Of a stretch of DNA of 64,000 nucleotides, positions 35,700 through 47,700 are shown in pieces. Where the stretch lies: assembly GCA_039566865.1 (NCBI GenBank), contig CM076943.1:12262001-12326000 (forward strand), given 5' to 3'. The notes beneath the pieces are model-generated. The model was given only the letters and a program-made list of their open reading frames with translations, did not search any database and was not told where the DNA came from. Numbering within the stretch: position 1 is the stretch's first letter; the number at the start of each line of letters is the position of its first letter. Position numbers and translations under genes: made by a program. Source of the DNA: Aurelia coerulea (lineage: Eukaryota > Cnidaria > Scyphozoa > Semaeostomeae > Ulmaridae).

Positions 35700-36215
35700 C
35701 AACTGATATGTATTTTTGCTTGTCTCAAATTTACGTTATATTTTATGCATGAAACTTGTCGATTTGAATGAAGTCCTAAAGTCTTTTACCCCATCCATTC
35801 ATAAGCCATACAGTTTTGTAACTTGTTTATAGCAATTGTTATGTAGCTTATGTGGTTGTTTTTATCTTTATGTAATGGCCTTGGGTCGGGGTAAACACAG
35901 CTGTTTGCTCCCTAGACTTGCTCCAAGTCTATTCAGCGGACCATCAATAGTAAATCAATAGTAAAATAATATAATTTCTCCTGCGGGGGCGTAAGCTACT
36001 AAGGTGATGCTGCGAAGGAGAAGTGAGAACGAAACTTGTTCTCATTTCTCCTTCGCAGCGGCACCTTAGTAGTTTACGCCCCCGCAGTAGAAATTATATT
36101 ATTTTATTATTGATTTACTATTGATGGTCCGCTGAATAGACTTGGAGCAAGTCTATTTGCTCCCTGGTGTATCGCCCTGGTAGCATTGTAGAGTAATGTT
36201 GTAAGTAGCAAAGAT
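35700..36215 (+). mobile_element. LINE 3' UTR remnant, split by a hairpin MITE
   Basis: The phrase TAATGGCC...CGGGGTA..ACACAGC...TTTGCTCCCT (35874-35914) matches the complement of 56948-56990, which lies just 3' of a LINE C-terminal coding remnant. It is therefore a LINE 3' UTR. The hairpin at 35913-36155 splits it, and the text resumes as TGGTGTATCGCCCTGG. Confidence 0.55.
35913..36155. mobile_element. 243-bp near-perfect hairpin MITE, 9-bp duplication TTTGCTCCC
   Basis: TTTGCTCCC flanks both ends (35904-35912 and 36156-36164). Ends are TAGACTTGCTCC and GGAGCAAGTCTA. Each end itself folds (AGACTTG/CAAGTCT). The arms are about 115 bp with very few mismatches and meet at AACGAAACTTGTT. A 9-bp duplication fits Mutator-like elements. 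Confidence 0.85.
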
Positions 36216-36655
36216 CTTAACATGTATTGTCGCATCACTGCACAAAAAGCCCAATTTTGCTGCAGCGATCATCTGCTAGAAACAGAAGTAGGTTGACACA
36301 AAAGTGTACCACAAAGGGATAGGATTTGTCAGCGATGCAATCTAAATTTTATTGAGAACGAAGAAAATTGGCGACGAGAAATTCGTATGACGAGCCTCGT
36401 GATAAACTTTTGTTTCTTTTTCGGAAACCACACTGATTTTGGAAATTTTGCGCCCTGTGAGAAATTATCTTTATGATGTCAAATGAAAATTTTGTCCTGA
36501 TAAAAGAGATTGTCACATTCGTATTACGTGCACAGTCCTAAGTTGTTCGTAGTAGAACATTTATCATTCTTTCACCCTTCCTTTTCATCGGTGTTTTCTA
36601 AAAAATGAGATGATGCTCTTGTATGTAGCAGTCTTTTGAAACGAAATGTAATATA

Positions 36656-37266
36656 TTGGAATATATCGTGTGTCCCAGAAGAAAGTATACACAGATTTGG
36701 TTGGGTCCAGCGATGTGAACTCAGCTTTAATCAATGGCTAATTACTCTCAAAATGTTCCTCGATAGTTAACTTGAACAAAGCACGTCATTTTTTAATATT
36801 GGAATTTTGAGAGTTAAAATATCAATGCTGAAAGCTCAAATTGCCTCCATGTCCAAACTAAGGCTTTGGCTTTTTGACTTAAGTAAATCCCAGAAGCACG
36901 TCAAGCTTTGCAACTGAAATTAAAGAAAGTGAGAAAATGCCACAATTGGTGACTTCTAGCAAATATGATATAATCTAACCTAAGGTTTTTCATATTTCAT
37001 CTTATCAAGAATATTGATTTATTTGCTTTGTTTCAAGAATTTGCCTAAGGCAAAACACCAAAGCTCTGGTTTAGAGGTGACAGCAAATTTGAACTTTCAA
37101 GATTAATATATCCGCTCTCAAAGCACCAATACCAATAAACAAGGTACCAATGTTCAGATTAACTATGGAGGAACATTTTGAGAATGATTAGCTATTGATT
37201 CAAGATAACTTGACATCGCTGGAGCCAATCAAATCTGTATAACTTTGTGGGACAACCGGTATATAA
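36656..37266. mobile_element. About 610-bp foldback with TATA-type ends
   Basis: The left arm (from ATATCGTGTGTCCCAGAA) and right arm (to TTGTGGGACAACCGGTATAT) are diverged inverted copies about 240 bp long. Shared phrases include 'CCAGCGATGT', 'AAAATGTTCCTC' and 'ATAGTTAA'. A single-arm relative is at 49182-49496. TA-rich ends suggest a Tc1/mariner-type origin. Confidence 0.65.
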
Positions 37267-37389
37267 AAAATGATTAATGAGAAGCCGTTCCGAACGAGTC
37301 GTTCTTTCGCTTTCTTAGGTACAAATTAATTCCTAAAGCTAATCAATAAAAACATTTAGTGGATTATATACAAGATAAAAGAATGCCTT

Positions 37390-37826
37390 CCCTACGAGGT
37401 AAGGAGCGACGCCCACCTCACAGAGAGACGGTGGACACACCGCGCGAGGGAACCCCCACACGCATTTCCTAAGCTGCGGTCGCCGCTAGGGAGCAATTCC
37501 CCAGTTCAACCGCAGCCCAGTGCCTGCATCGTGAAGGGGACCTCACATCCCGCACAGCACATCCCCCATCCCACCGGGAAGCAGCGCACCACCCCCATCC
37601 TCGCGAGAAGGCCCAAGAAATGTTTGTCATGTTGGAAACCCAACTCTTGGAATGTATGTTTTGCAGAGCCTACAGTTGCATTTTTCGCCATTCCAACATC
37701 TAATTCGTTTTTTTAAAATAGGAAGGGTGCTTGATCGTTTTATTTCGTGCGGTAAAAACTGCCAAAGTTTATTTCCAAGGTAGGCTATGGTCTCAATTCC
37801 AAAGGACGTGGATCGCACCTTTGGAA
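37390..37826 (-). mobile_element. LINE 3' end: C-terminal codons plus GC-rich 3' UTR
   Basis: The minus strand 37818-37627 encodes TSFGIETIAYLGNKLWQFLP...CNCRLCKTYIPRVGF, the standard C-terminus of one LINE lineage with a C-x-C-x-x-C motif. A GC-rich segment (about 37390-37620) follows as its probable 3' UTR. It lies within the inferred first intron, ending just upstream of the large exon. Confidence 0.7.
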
Positions 37827-37845
37827 TTTGAGCGTCATTAACCTA

Positions 37846-40800
37846 ATGATAGAGACATCTCTTTTCTTACTTGTTTCTCTTTATATTTTAGAAGTGAAAT
37901 CAAAGAACGTCTTCGTCTCTCTTGATGGACATGATGAAGAACAATGCGGCTTCTCCGCAGCACCTTGTGCGTCTATCCAGTACGCAGTAACGAACAGAAG
38001 CACGCATGGCGACCACATCAAGATAGATGGAATAAAAGGCCAGAAAAGGGACACTTATGAAGCATCAGAAATATCATTAGAAAATACGACGATTACTATC
38101 GACGGCTTTAATGGTAAGCCTGTTATCCAATGCAGAAATTCCAGTGTGGTATTCAAACTAAACAATTCCAAAGTAAACTTTAAAAATCTAGAGTTCAAGT
38201 TTTATTTATCGGATTCTGCATCAGGCACAAGCAATTTTGGACTGGAAAAAACCATGGCTGTTTTAGCTCATAATTCTTCAGTCGAGATCAATAATTGTCA
38301 CTTCAATGGCGTTCCCATTGCCTTTCGATCATTCTGCATTGCAAGTTGCACAAATAATATAACAGACAATATATTCGAATCTCAACATAATGCAGTTTTG
38401 ATAAAACATATTGGTGGACGTGGTTTAAATTCGAATTTTTTCAGCAGAAATGAATTCATTGGCAGATCAAAATTCTCAATGAAAGCACTTCGCTTTGTTT
38501 CTCGCTTCGCATACAGCAAGCAGAACTGGAAAATTTATATCGATTCATGCATTTTTACTTACTTTGTTACGGCAGTTTACACCTCAATCAAAGGCAATGT
38601 AACTTTCAAGTTACGCAATTCAGGATTTCGATACAATCGCTTTTTCTCAGTGCGTGTGTCACCAGCTTCAGTCTTGTCGTTAAGCGATATCAGTTCACCT
38701 AATGAAGGTCACATTCGAATCTTCACCATCGTAAACTGCGAATTCATTGACAATACTGGCTTCCAAGGTGGTGCAATTAACATTGCCAGTTTTATCATAA
38801 AACGTCACCAAAATGCATCTTTGGAAAGAAGATATTCAAAGTTCCAAAGAAAGATTTCTTCTCGACTTGTTTCAACTTTTCTGTCACGCAATGTCAAATC
38901 AGTAAGGGAATATCAGTCTCGTTCCATCATAATTGTTAACTGCAAATTTATCAACAATACCAGCTACAGGGGTGGAGCCATTACCTTTAACAGTAATATT
39001 GACAGGAAATTAAGGTACCCTAGACATGCTACTTTCAAAATAAGTAATTCGACTTTCTATGGAAACAATGCTTTTCTGGCAGGAGGCGCGATTAGTGCCA
39101 GAGGCGGTTTTGAAATCTATTTGCAACGATGCACTTTTATGCACAATATTTGTGGAAGCTCAACATTTCCCGACATTTTTCGCAAACGCAGCCATCGCTC
39201 GTTAATCTTTGGAAATGGTGGAGCACTTTTTTTAACTGATCGTTTCAAGGCTTCACAAGCATTTATACAAAACTGCGTATTCAAGAACAACACAGCTGCG
39301 TTTAGTGGTGGTAGCTTCTATTCCGAGAAAGTTATGGAACTTTCGAACGTCTTCATCGAGTCTGCAGAGCATATCAGTGATAGTTCTGTCTGGACGAGCA
39401 CCATTAGTACCATTTCTAGATTGGTACTACGAAACGTCACAATCAGGGTTCTGAGTACTGCAAGTGACCGCATTGTTGCACATTTCGGCACAGATCATTG
39501 TACAAGTCAAATTGACGGGAATTCAAAGTTTATATGCCCAGCAGGAAGTATGTTGAAATATGTTAAATGTTCGACGAAACATGCCCATAGACGCGCGTTC
39601 AGCATCTTTCTACTCTACTGCAAAGTATGCCCATCTGATTTTTACAGTTTACATGAAAGTATTCTACACAACAGAACAAGAACCAACATTAACTGTATGC
39701 GTTGTAGTTCAGGGGGACTGTGTCGTTCTGGTATTATCAAAGCCAAGGATAATTTCTGGGGGTCTAAAAACGTACATAATGATCGTATCAAGTTTATACA
39801 ACTACCAAGGGGATACGGCTGCTCTGGAACAGAATGTGTCTCTTATGATGTTTGTGCTCTACATCGGCAAGGGCCACTTTGTGGTACCTGTAGGGCTGGA
39901 TACAGTGAAAGCATCCTCTCTTCCAAATGCATTGCAAACACGAAATGCCAGAGAGCTCAATTCTGGCTCATGACTTTTATCTTAATGGTCATTTTTCTGA
40001 TTTTCATCCTTTATAAACAAGAAATAACAAAATTCTTTAAATCTCAATTCAGACTGACAAGGAAACAGCAACAGCAAGACACAACCCATGATGAAAGAGG
40101 TGTGAACCTCATAACTGATTATGTTTACGTGTCATGTGAAGAATATATACACAGTCCAAATGATGCACCGTCGATAGAGCATAACGATATGATTGTAAAC
40201 CGGCATGAGAAAGATGACTCTGACTTCGTCATTGGATTCATGAAAATAGTATTCTATTTCTATCAAATTGAAAATATCCTGCATGTTTACAGCAATGAGT
40301 TTGGGGATCAAATAAGCCAAAAACTGAGGAATTCTGTCAGCAGTTTCTTCAATTTTGAGTTTTCAGTCAGTCAGCATAGCTCATTTACATGTGCATTATT
40401 GGATGTGACTCCGATTTGGAAAGTCGTTGTGAGAATCACATTTGTTGCTATGGTATTCTTGGTTTTGTTGGTCTTACTCGTTATCATGAAGATTTACCAA
40501 CGTATAAGAGAGAAATTTAGACAACGACCAACAGGCCATTTGATCATCAACAAAGGAAAAGGGTTTACTGATCGACTTCTGGTGGCTATCTTTGAAATCA
40601 TACTTTTGAGTTATGCAGTTATTACAAAATCAGTGTTTACTTTGTTGACTTGCGTGGATGTTGGGGATAAACAAGTTTTGTTTATTCAAGGCAGCATTAA
40701 GTGCTATCAATCATGGCAATACATTTTGGTGGGTGTTGGTTTGTGTTGGGTAATACCATTCTGCTTGTTCGTAATTTTGCTTCCAGCCCAACTTCAAAAG

Positions 40801-41421
40801 AGAACAATAAGCAAGACAGGTGTCTTCGTTGGTATCACATTCCCCTTGTTCTATTTGTTGCATACTTCATTGGTGACGCGTGTGTCGAAACAGCAGCAAG
40901 AACAGCAGAATCCATGTCGTGTGACAGAAAGCATCCTTAAACTCCTTTCAGGGCCATTCAAGAGCAAGTGCAAACACCAGATTCGGTGGGAAGGAGTTTA
41001 CCTCCTTCGCAGGTTGATCCTCGTTTCGGTCAATTCCTTCATACAAGATCAAATGTACAAACTATATTCGATGTTACTGATACAAGTTTTATTCTTATTG
41101 CACCATGTACACATGAGACCATTTAGAAACAAGCTCCTAAACGCAATTGAAACAATATCATTGACCATCCTGATAATGTTGAACAGCGTGAAAACATTTG
41201 CAGTGTACGATACAAAACATGGGTTGCATGAAGAGGGAGCTGATTTGCTTCTGTTAAAGATATTTTCATGGACTGAATTGGTGCTAGTTCTATTTGCTCC
41301 TCTTGTGACATTCCTGCTCGTAGGAGTTTTGATCATTGTTAAAAGTTTTATAGCCATCTTTAAAATTCTTAAATGCTTATACCGTCAAGCATATTTCCAC
41401 AGAGCTGCATTTTCTACTTGA
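37846..41421 (+). CDS. Beta-helix / Cys-rich / multi-pass membrane protein
   Basis: Starting at the first ATG (37846) gives 1191 residues. A spliced start from 34358, joining at 37892, is equally possible and I favour it. The extracellular part begins VKSKNVFVSLDG and has right-handed beta-helix-like repeats with 'NCxFxNNT...GGAI' motifs near residues 295, 363, 400 and 474. A Cys-rich segment (about 595-705) ends GPLCGTCRAGYS. Then come about eight hydrophobic helices, near 705-725, 860-885, 910-935, 958-980, 991-1012, 1072-1090, 1099-1120 and 1141-1175. GGA(I/L) repeats recall bacterial and chlamydial polymorphic membrane proteins and invertebrate 'Pmp-like' predictions. The function is unknown; a cell-surface receptor or adhesin is an inference. 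The frame is intact with ordinary codon use. The N-terminal hydrophobic codons overlap a polypyrimidine tract, so the ATG at 37846 may be intronic. Confidence 0.85.
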   Translation: MIETSLFLLVSLYILEVKSKNVFVSLDGHDEEQCGFSAAPCASIQYAVTNRSTHGDHIKIDGIKGQKRDTYEASEISLENTTITIDGFNGKPVIQCRNSSVVFKLNNSKVNFKNLEFKFYLSDSASGTSNFGLEKTMAVLAHNSSVEINNCHFNGVPIAFRSFCIASCTNNITDNIFESQHNAVLIKHIGGRGLNSNFFSRNEFIGRSKFSMKALRFVSRFAYSKQNWKIYIDSCIFTYFVTAVYTSIKGNVTFKLRNSGFRYNRFFSVRVSPASVLSLSDISSPNEGHIRIFTIVNCEFIDNTGFQGGAINIASFIIKRHQNASLERRYSKFQRKISSRLVSTFLSRNVKSVREYQSRSIIIVNCKFINNTSYRGGAITFNSNIDRKLRYPRHATFKISNSTFYGNNAFLAGGAISARGGFEIYLQRCTFMHNICGSSTFPDIFRKRSHRSLIFGNGGALFLTDRFKASQAFIQNCVFKNNTAAFSGGSFYSEKVMELSNVFIESAEHISDSSVWTSTISTISRLVLRNVTIRVLSTASDRIVAHFGTDHCTSQIDGNSKFICPAGSMLKYVKCSTKHAHRRAFSIFLLYCKVCPSDFYSLHESILHNRTRTNINCMRCSSGGLCRSGIIKAKDNFWGSKNVHNDRIKFIQLPRGYGCSGTECVSYDVCALHRQGPLCGTCRAGYSESILSSKCIANTKCQRAQFWLMTFILMVIFLIFILYKQEITKFFKSQFRLTRKQQQQDTTHDERGVNLITDYVYVSCEEYIHSPNDAPSIEHNDMIVNRHEKDDSDFVIGFMKIVFYFYQIENILHVYSNEFGDQISQKLRNSVSSFFNFEFSVSQHSSFTCALLDVTPIWKVVVRITFVAMVFLVLLVLLVIMKIYQRIREKFRQRPTGHLIINKGKGFTDRLLVAIFEIILLSYAVITKSVFTLLTCVDVGDKQVLFIQGSIKCYQSWQYILVGVGLCWVIPFCLFVILLPAQLQKRTISKTGVFVGITFPLFYLLHTSLVTRVSKQQQEQQNPCRVTESILKLLSGPFKSKCKHQIRWEGVYLLRRLILVSVNSFIQDQMYKLYSMLLIQVLFLLHHVHMRPFRNKLLNAIETISLTILIMLNSVKTFAVYDTKHGLHEEGADLLLLKIFSWTELVLVLFAPLVTFLLVGVLIIVKSFIAIFKILKCLYRQAYFHRAAFST

Positions 41422-41952
41422 GCGAAGAGTGCTCGAGAGCATTTTGCGTTTGAGAATGAAATAAATTGATTACCATTGAGCAAAATTTTCTACTTTGCTG
41501 CTACTTTTTGAAGAAAAATATGGCTGCTGTAAACGACAACAACATAAATCCATTGAATTCGTCATTTCATAGAGTACTGAATAGTGATTGGCCATTAGCA
41601 TAGACTATGTAGAGAGCAAAATAACGCGCTGCAAAATTCGAACGAGTTTAGCTTTTTTCTGGCTCACGAGCACCTCATGAGCATAAGAAATATCTGGGTC
41701 AGCGATGTTTTCGTTTTAACGCACATGCTTCGCAGAAATGTTCCCGAGCATTTTCCGCTCAAGTGGAAAATGCAGTTCCATGGAATAAGCCTTTAGGTAA
41801 TTAGAGCAGGTTAGATGTGCAGAGATGACCTTCACTTTGTTTTATTCTATGGTTTTATACATTTCATTCCAATGAAAATTTACAACAAATATCATTATGC
41901 TAGGTGCGTCAGTTTACATAGTTTACATTATTGAGCAAAATGATTCACATAT

Positions 41953-42271
41953 CATGACTCGAAGCAACAACTTAACTTCATTTTCTATTCAAATGTCTCC
42001 AAATGTTGTTAAAAACATCCAATCTAGAGCAACTTTCTGCAATTGAGCAAAATCACACGTGCAAAATCTGTTCTCGAATGTATGCAGTGAATCGAATCGC
42101 TTTATTTTATATTGCAAAACCTATCGATGCGACGTCTGAGGAGATTACTTGCGTTTGCAGAGAAAGACGGAACCAAACCATTTGCAGAAAGTTGCTCAAG
42201 ATTGGATGTTTTTAAACAAAAATTGGAGACATTTAAATAGAAAATGAAGTAAATGGATGCTTCGAGTCATG
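41953..42271. repeat. Foldback, about 95-bp arms
   Basis: CATGACTCGAAGCA at 41953 is mirrored by the complement ending at 42271. Shared arm phrases are 'CTTCATTTTCTATT', 'AAATGTCTCCAA', 'AAAAACATCCAATCT' and 'GAGCAACTTTCTGCAA'. The loop is about 140 bp. No duplication identified. Confidence 0.65.
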
Positions 42272-42783
42272 GCATTTGTTTGATTAATCGGTAGAAGGGA
42301 TGCTCCCCTACTGTTTGTAGCATTTCCCCGTACCATGCCCATACATATTTGCCCAATTGAAAGGGCTGGCCCCGTCCTCCCCGTCCTGTACCCATGTAAC
42401 AGGTCCGTAGGAAGCGGAGGGCAGGGAGTCATTCAAGCCCCCCAATATTTTTGAAAACAATGGTGCTACGTCACAAGCATCAACGGGAATGGAAGCATAT
42501 AAAAATGGCTCAAGTCGCTTGCGATAAAAATCAGATATCAGTATTTCCTGTTGACGTAGATCAGTTACCCAAATATGGTGCGGCACATGTCACGGCCTAT
42601 TGTATTCTTACATTGGTAAAGTTATATCTATCAATGGCTTGGCTTAGTTATATGTGCTTGGATTTCTTTTAATTAGATATATTGTTCTCTATTGTTTTAA
42701 GCACAAATCCCCCAAGTCAGCTGCTGCTTCCTACCGCCCTGCATGTAATAAAACGAATTTTGCACTATCGCTTAGTGGTACAT

Positions 42784-44451
42784 ACCTGCCTAGTATATGA
42801 GTCAAATCTTTTAATAGGGCACAGGGAAACCCGCAAATCTTTTGAATTTCACGTTTATAAGCCAATGATATCGTCGTATTCCGATCACATGACTGAAAAT
42901 AAGGCTTTCGAAATAAATTTTCGAGTACCTTCACGAAAATAAAATTGGATATTCGAGTAATAAAGATACAGAGCTGGTTTTACCACGAATCGATTCGAGA
43001 GGCCCCACTCCACATTTGTTTTTCTGCATGTGGTTAAAAGCTCGTCAGGGATCGGCGTTACATCGAGTTTCATTCCTTCGAAAATTGGCCTATGTTCAAG
43101 AATTCTTCAGGAACGCTACAAATAAGATATAGCTTTCAAAATTTCACACGTTACGTGAATTATGTCCAGAAATAACATGAAAATATTTGTTCTTGTGATT
43201 TTCGAAAATCCTAGACGAATTAAAGCTATTTGCTGCGAAGAAAGCTAATGGGCCTACCTTCACCCGCCGCAGAATCCCAGTAATCGGCATTAAATCACTC
43301 TTTTTCGCAATAATAACCAGCGGATACATTAACGAATAACTTCACCGCAAATCCAATTTCTTTCCGCCATTTGATAATCGATAATTTCAATAAAATGGGA
43401 CACGACTTTACAGCTTCTGCAGCAAACCGTCCAACTACCGTCGATTCAAAGTTTTCTTGTTGCAAACACGTTGGAAGTCTTGCAAGACTTGCATAAAACA
43501 AAAGGTTTTGCAAGACTTAGGTCTTCCATATGACACAGCAAAATGATACCTTCGAAAATAGATTGCACACTCCTAAAGTCTTTCTATCGTTGCATATCGT
43601 TGCAAAATAAAGAGAAAATAAAACATTTCTCAAAGATTGCAAATTTCTTTGTCACATCGGAAAAGTACATAATTTGTGTAAAGAAATTTCCCCTGCAATC
43701 TTCTATTCTCAAAGGTGTACAATCTATTATCAATGGTAACATTTTACTGTGTCATATGGGAGATCTGAGCCTTGCACAACCTTTTGTTTTATGCAAGCTT
43801 TCCTGGTGTTTGCAACAAGAAAACTTTGAATCGACGGTAGTTGGACGGTTTGCTGCAGAGGCTGTAAAGTTTTGTCACATTTTATCGAAATTATCGATGA
43901 TAAAATGGTGGAAAGAAATTGAATTTGTGGTGAAGTTATTCTTTAATATATCCGCTGGTTATTATTGCGAAAAAGAGTGATTTAATGCCGATTACTGGGA
44001 TTCTGCTGCGGGTGAAGGTGGGCACATTAGCTTTATTCGCAGCAAATAGCTTTAATTCGTCTAGGATTTTCGAAAATCACACAACTTGCATGTTATTTCT
44101 GGAAATAATTCACGTAACATGTGAAATTTTGAAAGCTATATCTTATTTGTAGCGTTCCTGAAGAATTCTTGAACATAGGCCAATTTTCGAAGGAATGAAA
44201 TTCGATTTAACGCCGATCCCTGATAAGATTTTAACCAAATGCAGAAAAACAAATGTGGAGTGGGGCCTCTCGAATCGATTCGTGGTAAAACCAGCTCTGT
44301 ATCTTTATTACTCGAATATCCAAATTTATCTCGGAAGCCTTATTATCAGTCATGTGATCGGAATACGACGATATCATTGGCTTATAAGCGTGAAATTGGA
44401 AGATTTGCGGATTTCCCTGTGAAAGATTTGACTCATATGCTTACCTGCCTA
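42784..44451. repeat. 1.67-kb palindrome, about 750-bp arms
   Basis: The arms run from TACATACCTGCCTAG (left) to CTTACCTGCCTACC (right) and share, in inverse orientation, the segments 'GTCATGTGATCGGAATACGA', 'CTCGAATCGATTCGTGGTAA' and 'GAAAACTTTGAATCGACGGT'. They meet around a loop of about 146 bp (43572-43717). Arm identity looks like about 85-90%. Paired open frames on the two strands are mirror images of the arms and not genes. Confidence 0.75.
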
Positions 44452-44792
44452 CCTATACTGTACTTTTAGAGAGCTCCTCCTCACTCAAGCCAACGTTGAT
44501 GTGATATGAACTATTTTCAGTTTCATTCCGTCTTGTGTAATTTTGCTTCTGTTATTGATTTGCGTGTATCAGAATGTATATGAAATGAACTGTTTTCTTT
44601 GTATATTGCATTTTTTTTACATCAAAACAAATGCACTACCATGGACCGATCATTGATCAATTGATTAATGATTGCCTTGACAACATTGAATGAAAACAAT
44701 TAGATAAATGAAAGCGAGGTTGTCAACATTTTTTCCAGACACAACATGGTGGACCGAAGCCTGAATATTTTTGCGAAGATTGATGGGCAGAA

Positions 44793-47700
44793 ATGACTCA
44801 TATTCTTGCAGATAGGGCCTACCCTGCCCATATAAAACAAAGAGTGGAGAGAACGAATCATCGTTATCGCCAAGCCCTTGACGAGTTGAGGGCAAGGCAA
44901 AGACCAGGGGGAATAACACCAGAAGAATTTGACACGATCAGATCTCTTTCAAGACAATCTTGGTTTTCAGAATGTGATGAACAAGATCCTTATAAAAGTG
45001 GATTTCAAACAACTTACTCCTCATTTCATCATCACAGAAAAGAACCAGATCTAGATGGAGCCAAATGCAGATTAAAGTCCAGGCCAGCTTCTCCGACCAG
45101 AAAGAACAATCCACAGCCTCCCAGGTATGTTTTGATACAAAAAGTGCGTTTTTAATTGTCTTTGTTTTTACTTGGGGGGGGGGGGCTCCAGTGCCAGAGC
45201 CAAGAATTGTGGGAAGACAAGGAAGATGATTGTCTTGGGCGAAGGCCCCTGGAAAATTGTCAGGGCTACGTACACCCCAGACTGATAAGTTTGCAAAGTG
45301 CGCACGGAAGATGCGCGCCTGGCTATTGTCTTAAGAAGAATGGTTCTATTGTTGTTCCTTTGTTATACATGAAATTGCGCGCGGGAGATCTAACGACATA
45401 AATAGCAGTCTGGCGTACGCCCCCTTTGCCCTGGGAAATGCCTTTTTCATTGCTGAGAAAAACACCTTTATTTGTCTTCAAACTTTAATATCAAACTTTA
45501 CTGATGTAAATATATTGTAAACAGTTGATAAATTATAAATCACCCCCAGCCCAAAGCAGATTAAAAGAATCATTGTATCAACAATTTTAGTATGGCATTT
45601 CTTAATTATCTTAATCCATCGTATCATCCCTTCAAATTTAACACTACAAATTTGGTATTGTCAACTACAATTAGTCTGTAATTTGTTTTTTATCGTATTG
45701 TACTGTACGAGCAGAAATAGTGAATTATTTATTCAATAATGGGCTGCCACAACTGTAATATTGTATGGCACTTGGGTAGCAAAGCATGCTAAGTATAGCT
45801 TCCAAATCTTTAACTCGGCGTAAAAAGGTGGGTGTGAAATTCTGCGATCTATTTCTTCTGATTGAGTGGCTTCAAACAAACTTTAGTTACTTATCTTTAA
45901 TTCTACCGTTGGACTTTTCAGATATTTTCAATATTTTTCGAAACTTCAGCGTATGTTACATTTCAACTCATTTGAGGGTGTGACGTCATCAAATTTCTAA
46001 ATCATAAACCAGAAAAGTGACAGACTTTTGCTTGATACCGTATTGTAGACATACATAAACTATGGTTTTCTTCGAAATTATTTCATGTTGCTTCAAACAG
46101 TTTAGAAATTACGATGGTTTTAATTTTTTTGGAAAATTTTTCTTGAATTCTTCAAAAAGTAGAAAAGCACTCCAATTCTGAAAATATTGAAGATTTCAGA
46201 AAAGTCCAACGGTAGAATTATAGAGAAATAGCTAAAGCTTCTTTGAAGTCATTCAGTTCAAAGAAATAAGTAACTGAATTTTACACCAGCATTTTTAAAG
46301 ATTTGAAACCTATGCTAGCATGCTACAACCAGAGATAGAAATGTTGATAATGAAGGCCTTCACACGCGCCTTCACATACATATCACATCATGAAATATCT
46401 ATTAACTGAAAGATTTACATAAGGTTGATGGCCTTAGACAGCATAGAGCAGACAAGAACAGCTTTCCAAGCTATGGTCTAAGCCTGTGTCAAACAGGTTT
46501 TTTCTTGGACATTGACCTGCTTTTAATATGTTTAAACCAGTTTTAGCTGGTTTTTCGGAACCCAAAACCTTGAAAATGGGTTTACTTGGTTTTTTATCCA
46601 AACCTGTTTTAAATGGCTAAACCGGTTTCAACCAGTATTTAGTGGTCCCTTACCTGTTTGAAACTAAAGTTTAAACCACTGAAACTGACTTCTAGACCCC
46701 GGGGGAGGTACAAAACGTGTTTAGGGTACGTGTATGTGCCACCCATATGGGTGGGTTTTTGGGCTCAAAAATCTCTAAACAATGGTGCTTTTTCGGTAGA
46801 TTTTCCATAAATATAGGGTGGGGTTGCGCTAAAATTCGCCAAAAATAGTTAAAAATTGACAGTTTTCAGCCAAAATTCATCATAAAAGTGGGTACCAAGG
46901 CAAGTTTTGGTAATTAGAAGAGCGTACCTTTCTAAAAACCGGGTGGCAAACCCCCGTCCATCCATAAGTCATGTACCCCCCGGGTTCTAGACTCAGACCT
47001 GTTTGAAACGGGTACTGATTTATCTGGGCCGAAACCTGTTTTAAACTGGTCAAACTAGGTTTAAACTGACTGCATATTGTATCCATACATGTTTTAAACT
47101 GGTTTAAACTGGTTTAAACTGGTTTAAACTGGTTTAAAACTGTTGCTCAATTTCCAATTTCATTTGAACGACAAATTTTTAATCTACTACATTTCTACTT
47201 GCTTGAACGATTTGATAGATAAAGAATGAAAATAGCTCCTAACAAGTTACAGGGGCTAGTACTGAAATTATGACAGTAAAAACGAAATGAAGCCAAAAAA
47301 GTGGGAAAGAGTATAAATTTCCAAGATGCAAGACCCATGTTTCTATCGATGTTCAAAATTTGAGACCAAAATCATGAAAGAACATACCCTTTGGGGTGGC
47401 ACATCCAAAGTACCCAAATGTATCAAGTGCAAATGAATACACCAATTCAATATACAGCCTCGTTTTGGAAAATATTCAAAATTCTTTGATACGAAATTTT
47501 AGAGTCCGAATTCGGATTTAGCACTCAAACTTTAGTCTTACTGCAAGTTTTCATGTTACTATCGGTAGTAATTTTGATTTTATGGCGATGCAAAGTTTGA
47601 AAACCTGTAAGGGATTTGACCGCGAAAATGACTCAGGGTGTAAAGTTTCACCCTGAACGACTTTTCACGGTCAAATCCTTTATAAGTTTTTAAACTTTAT

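Noticed and set aside
37846..37891. Taking ATG 37846 as the certain start
   Set aside because: The codons coincide with a strong polypyrimidine tract plus TAG, and a phase-matched signal-peptide exon exists upstream.
42731..44469. Paired open frames with related products on opposite strands
   Set aside because: They are the two arms of one palindrome read in opposite directions.
44793..45155. Reading exon 1 through to the stop at 45155 as a complete 120-residue gene
   Set aside because: A consensus donor CAG|GTATGT at 45124/45125 and four later phase-compatible exons fit better.
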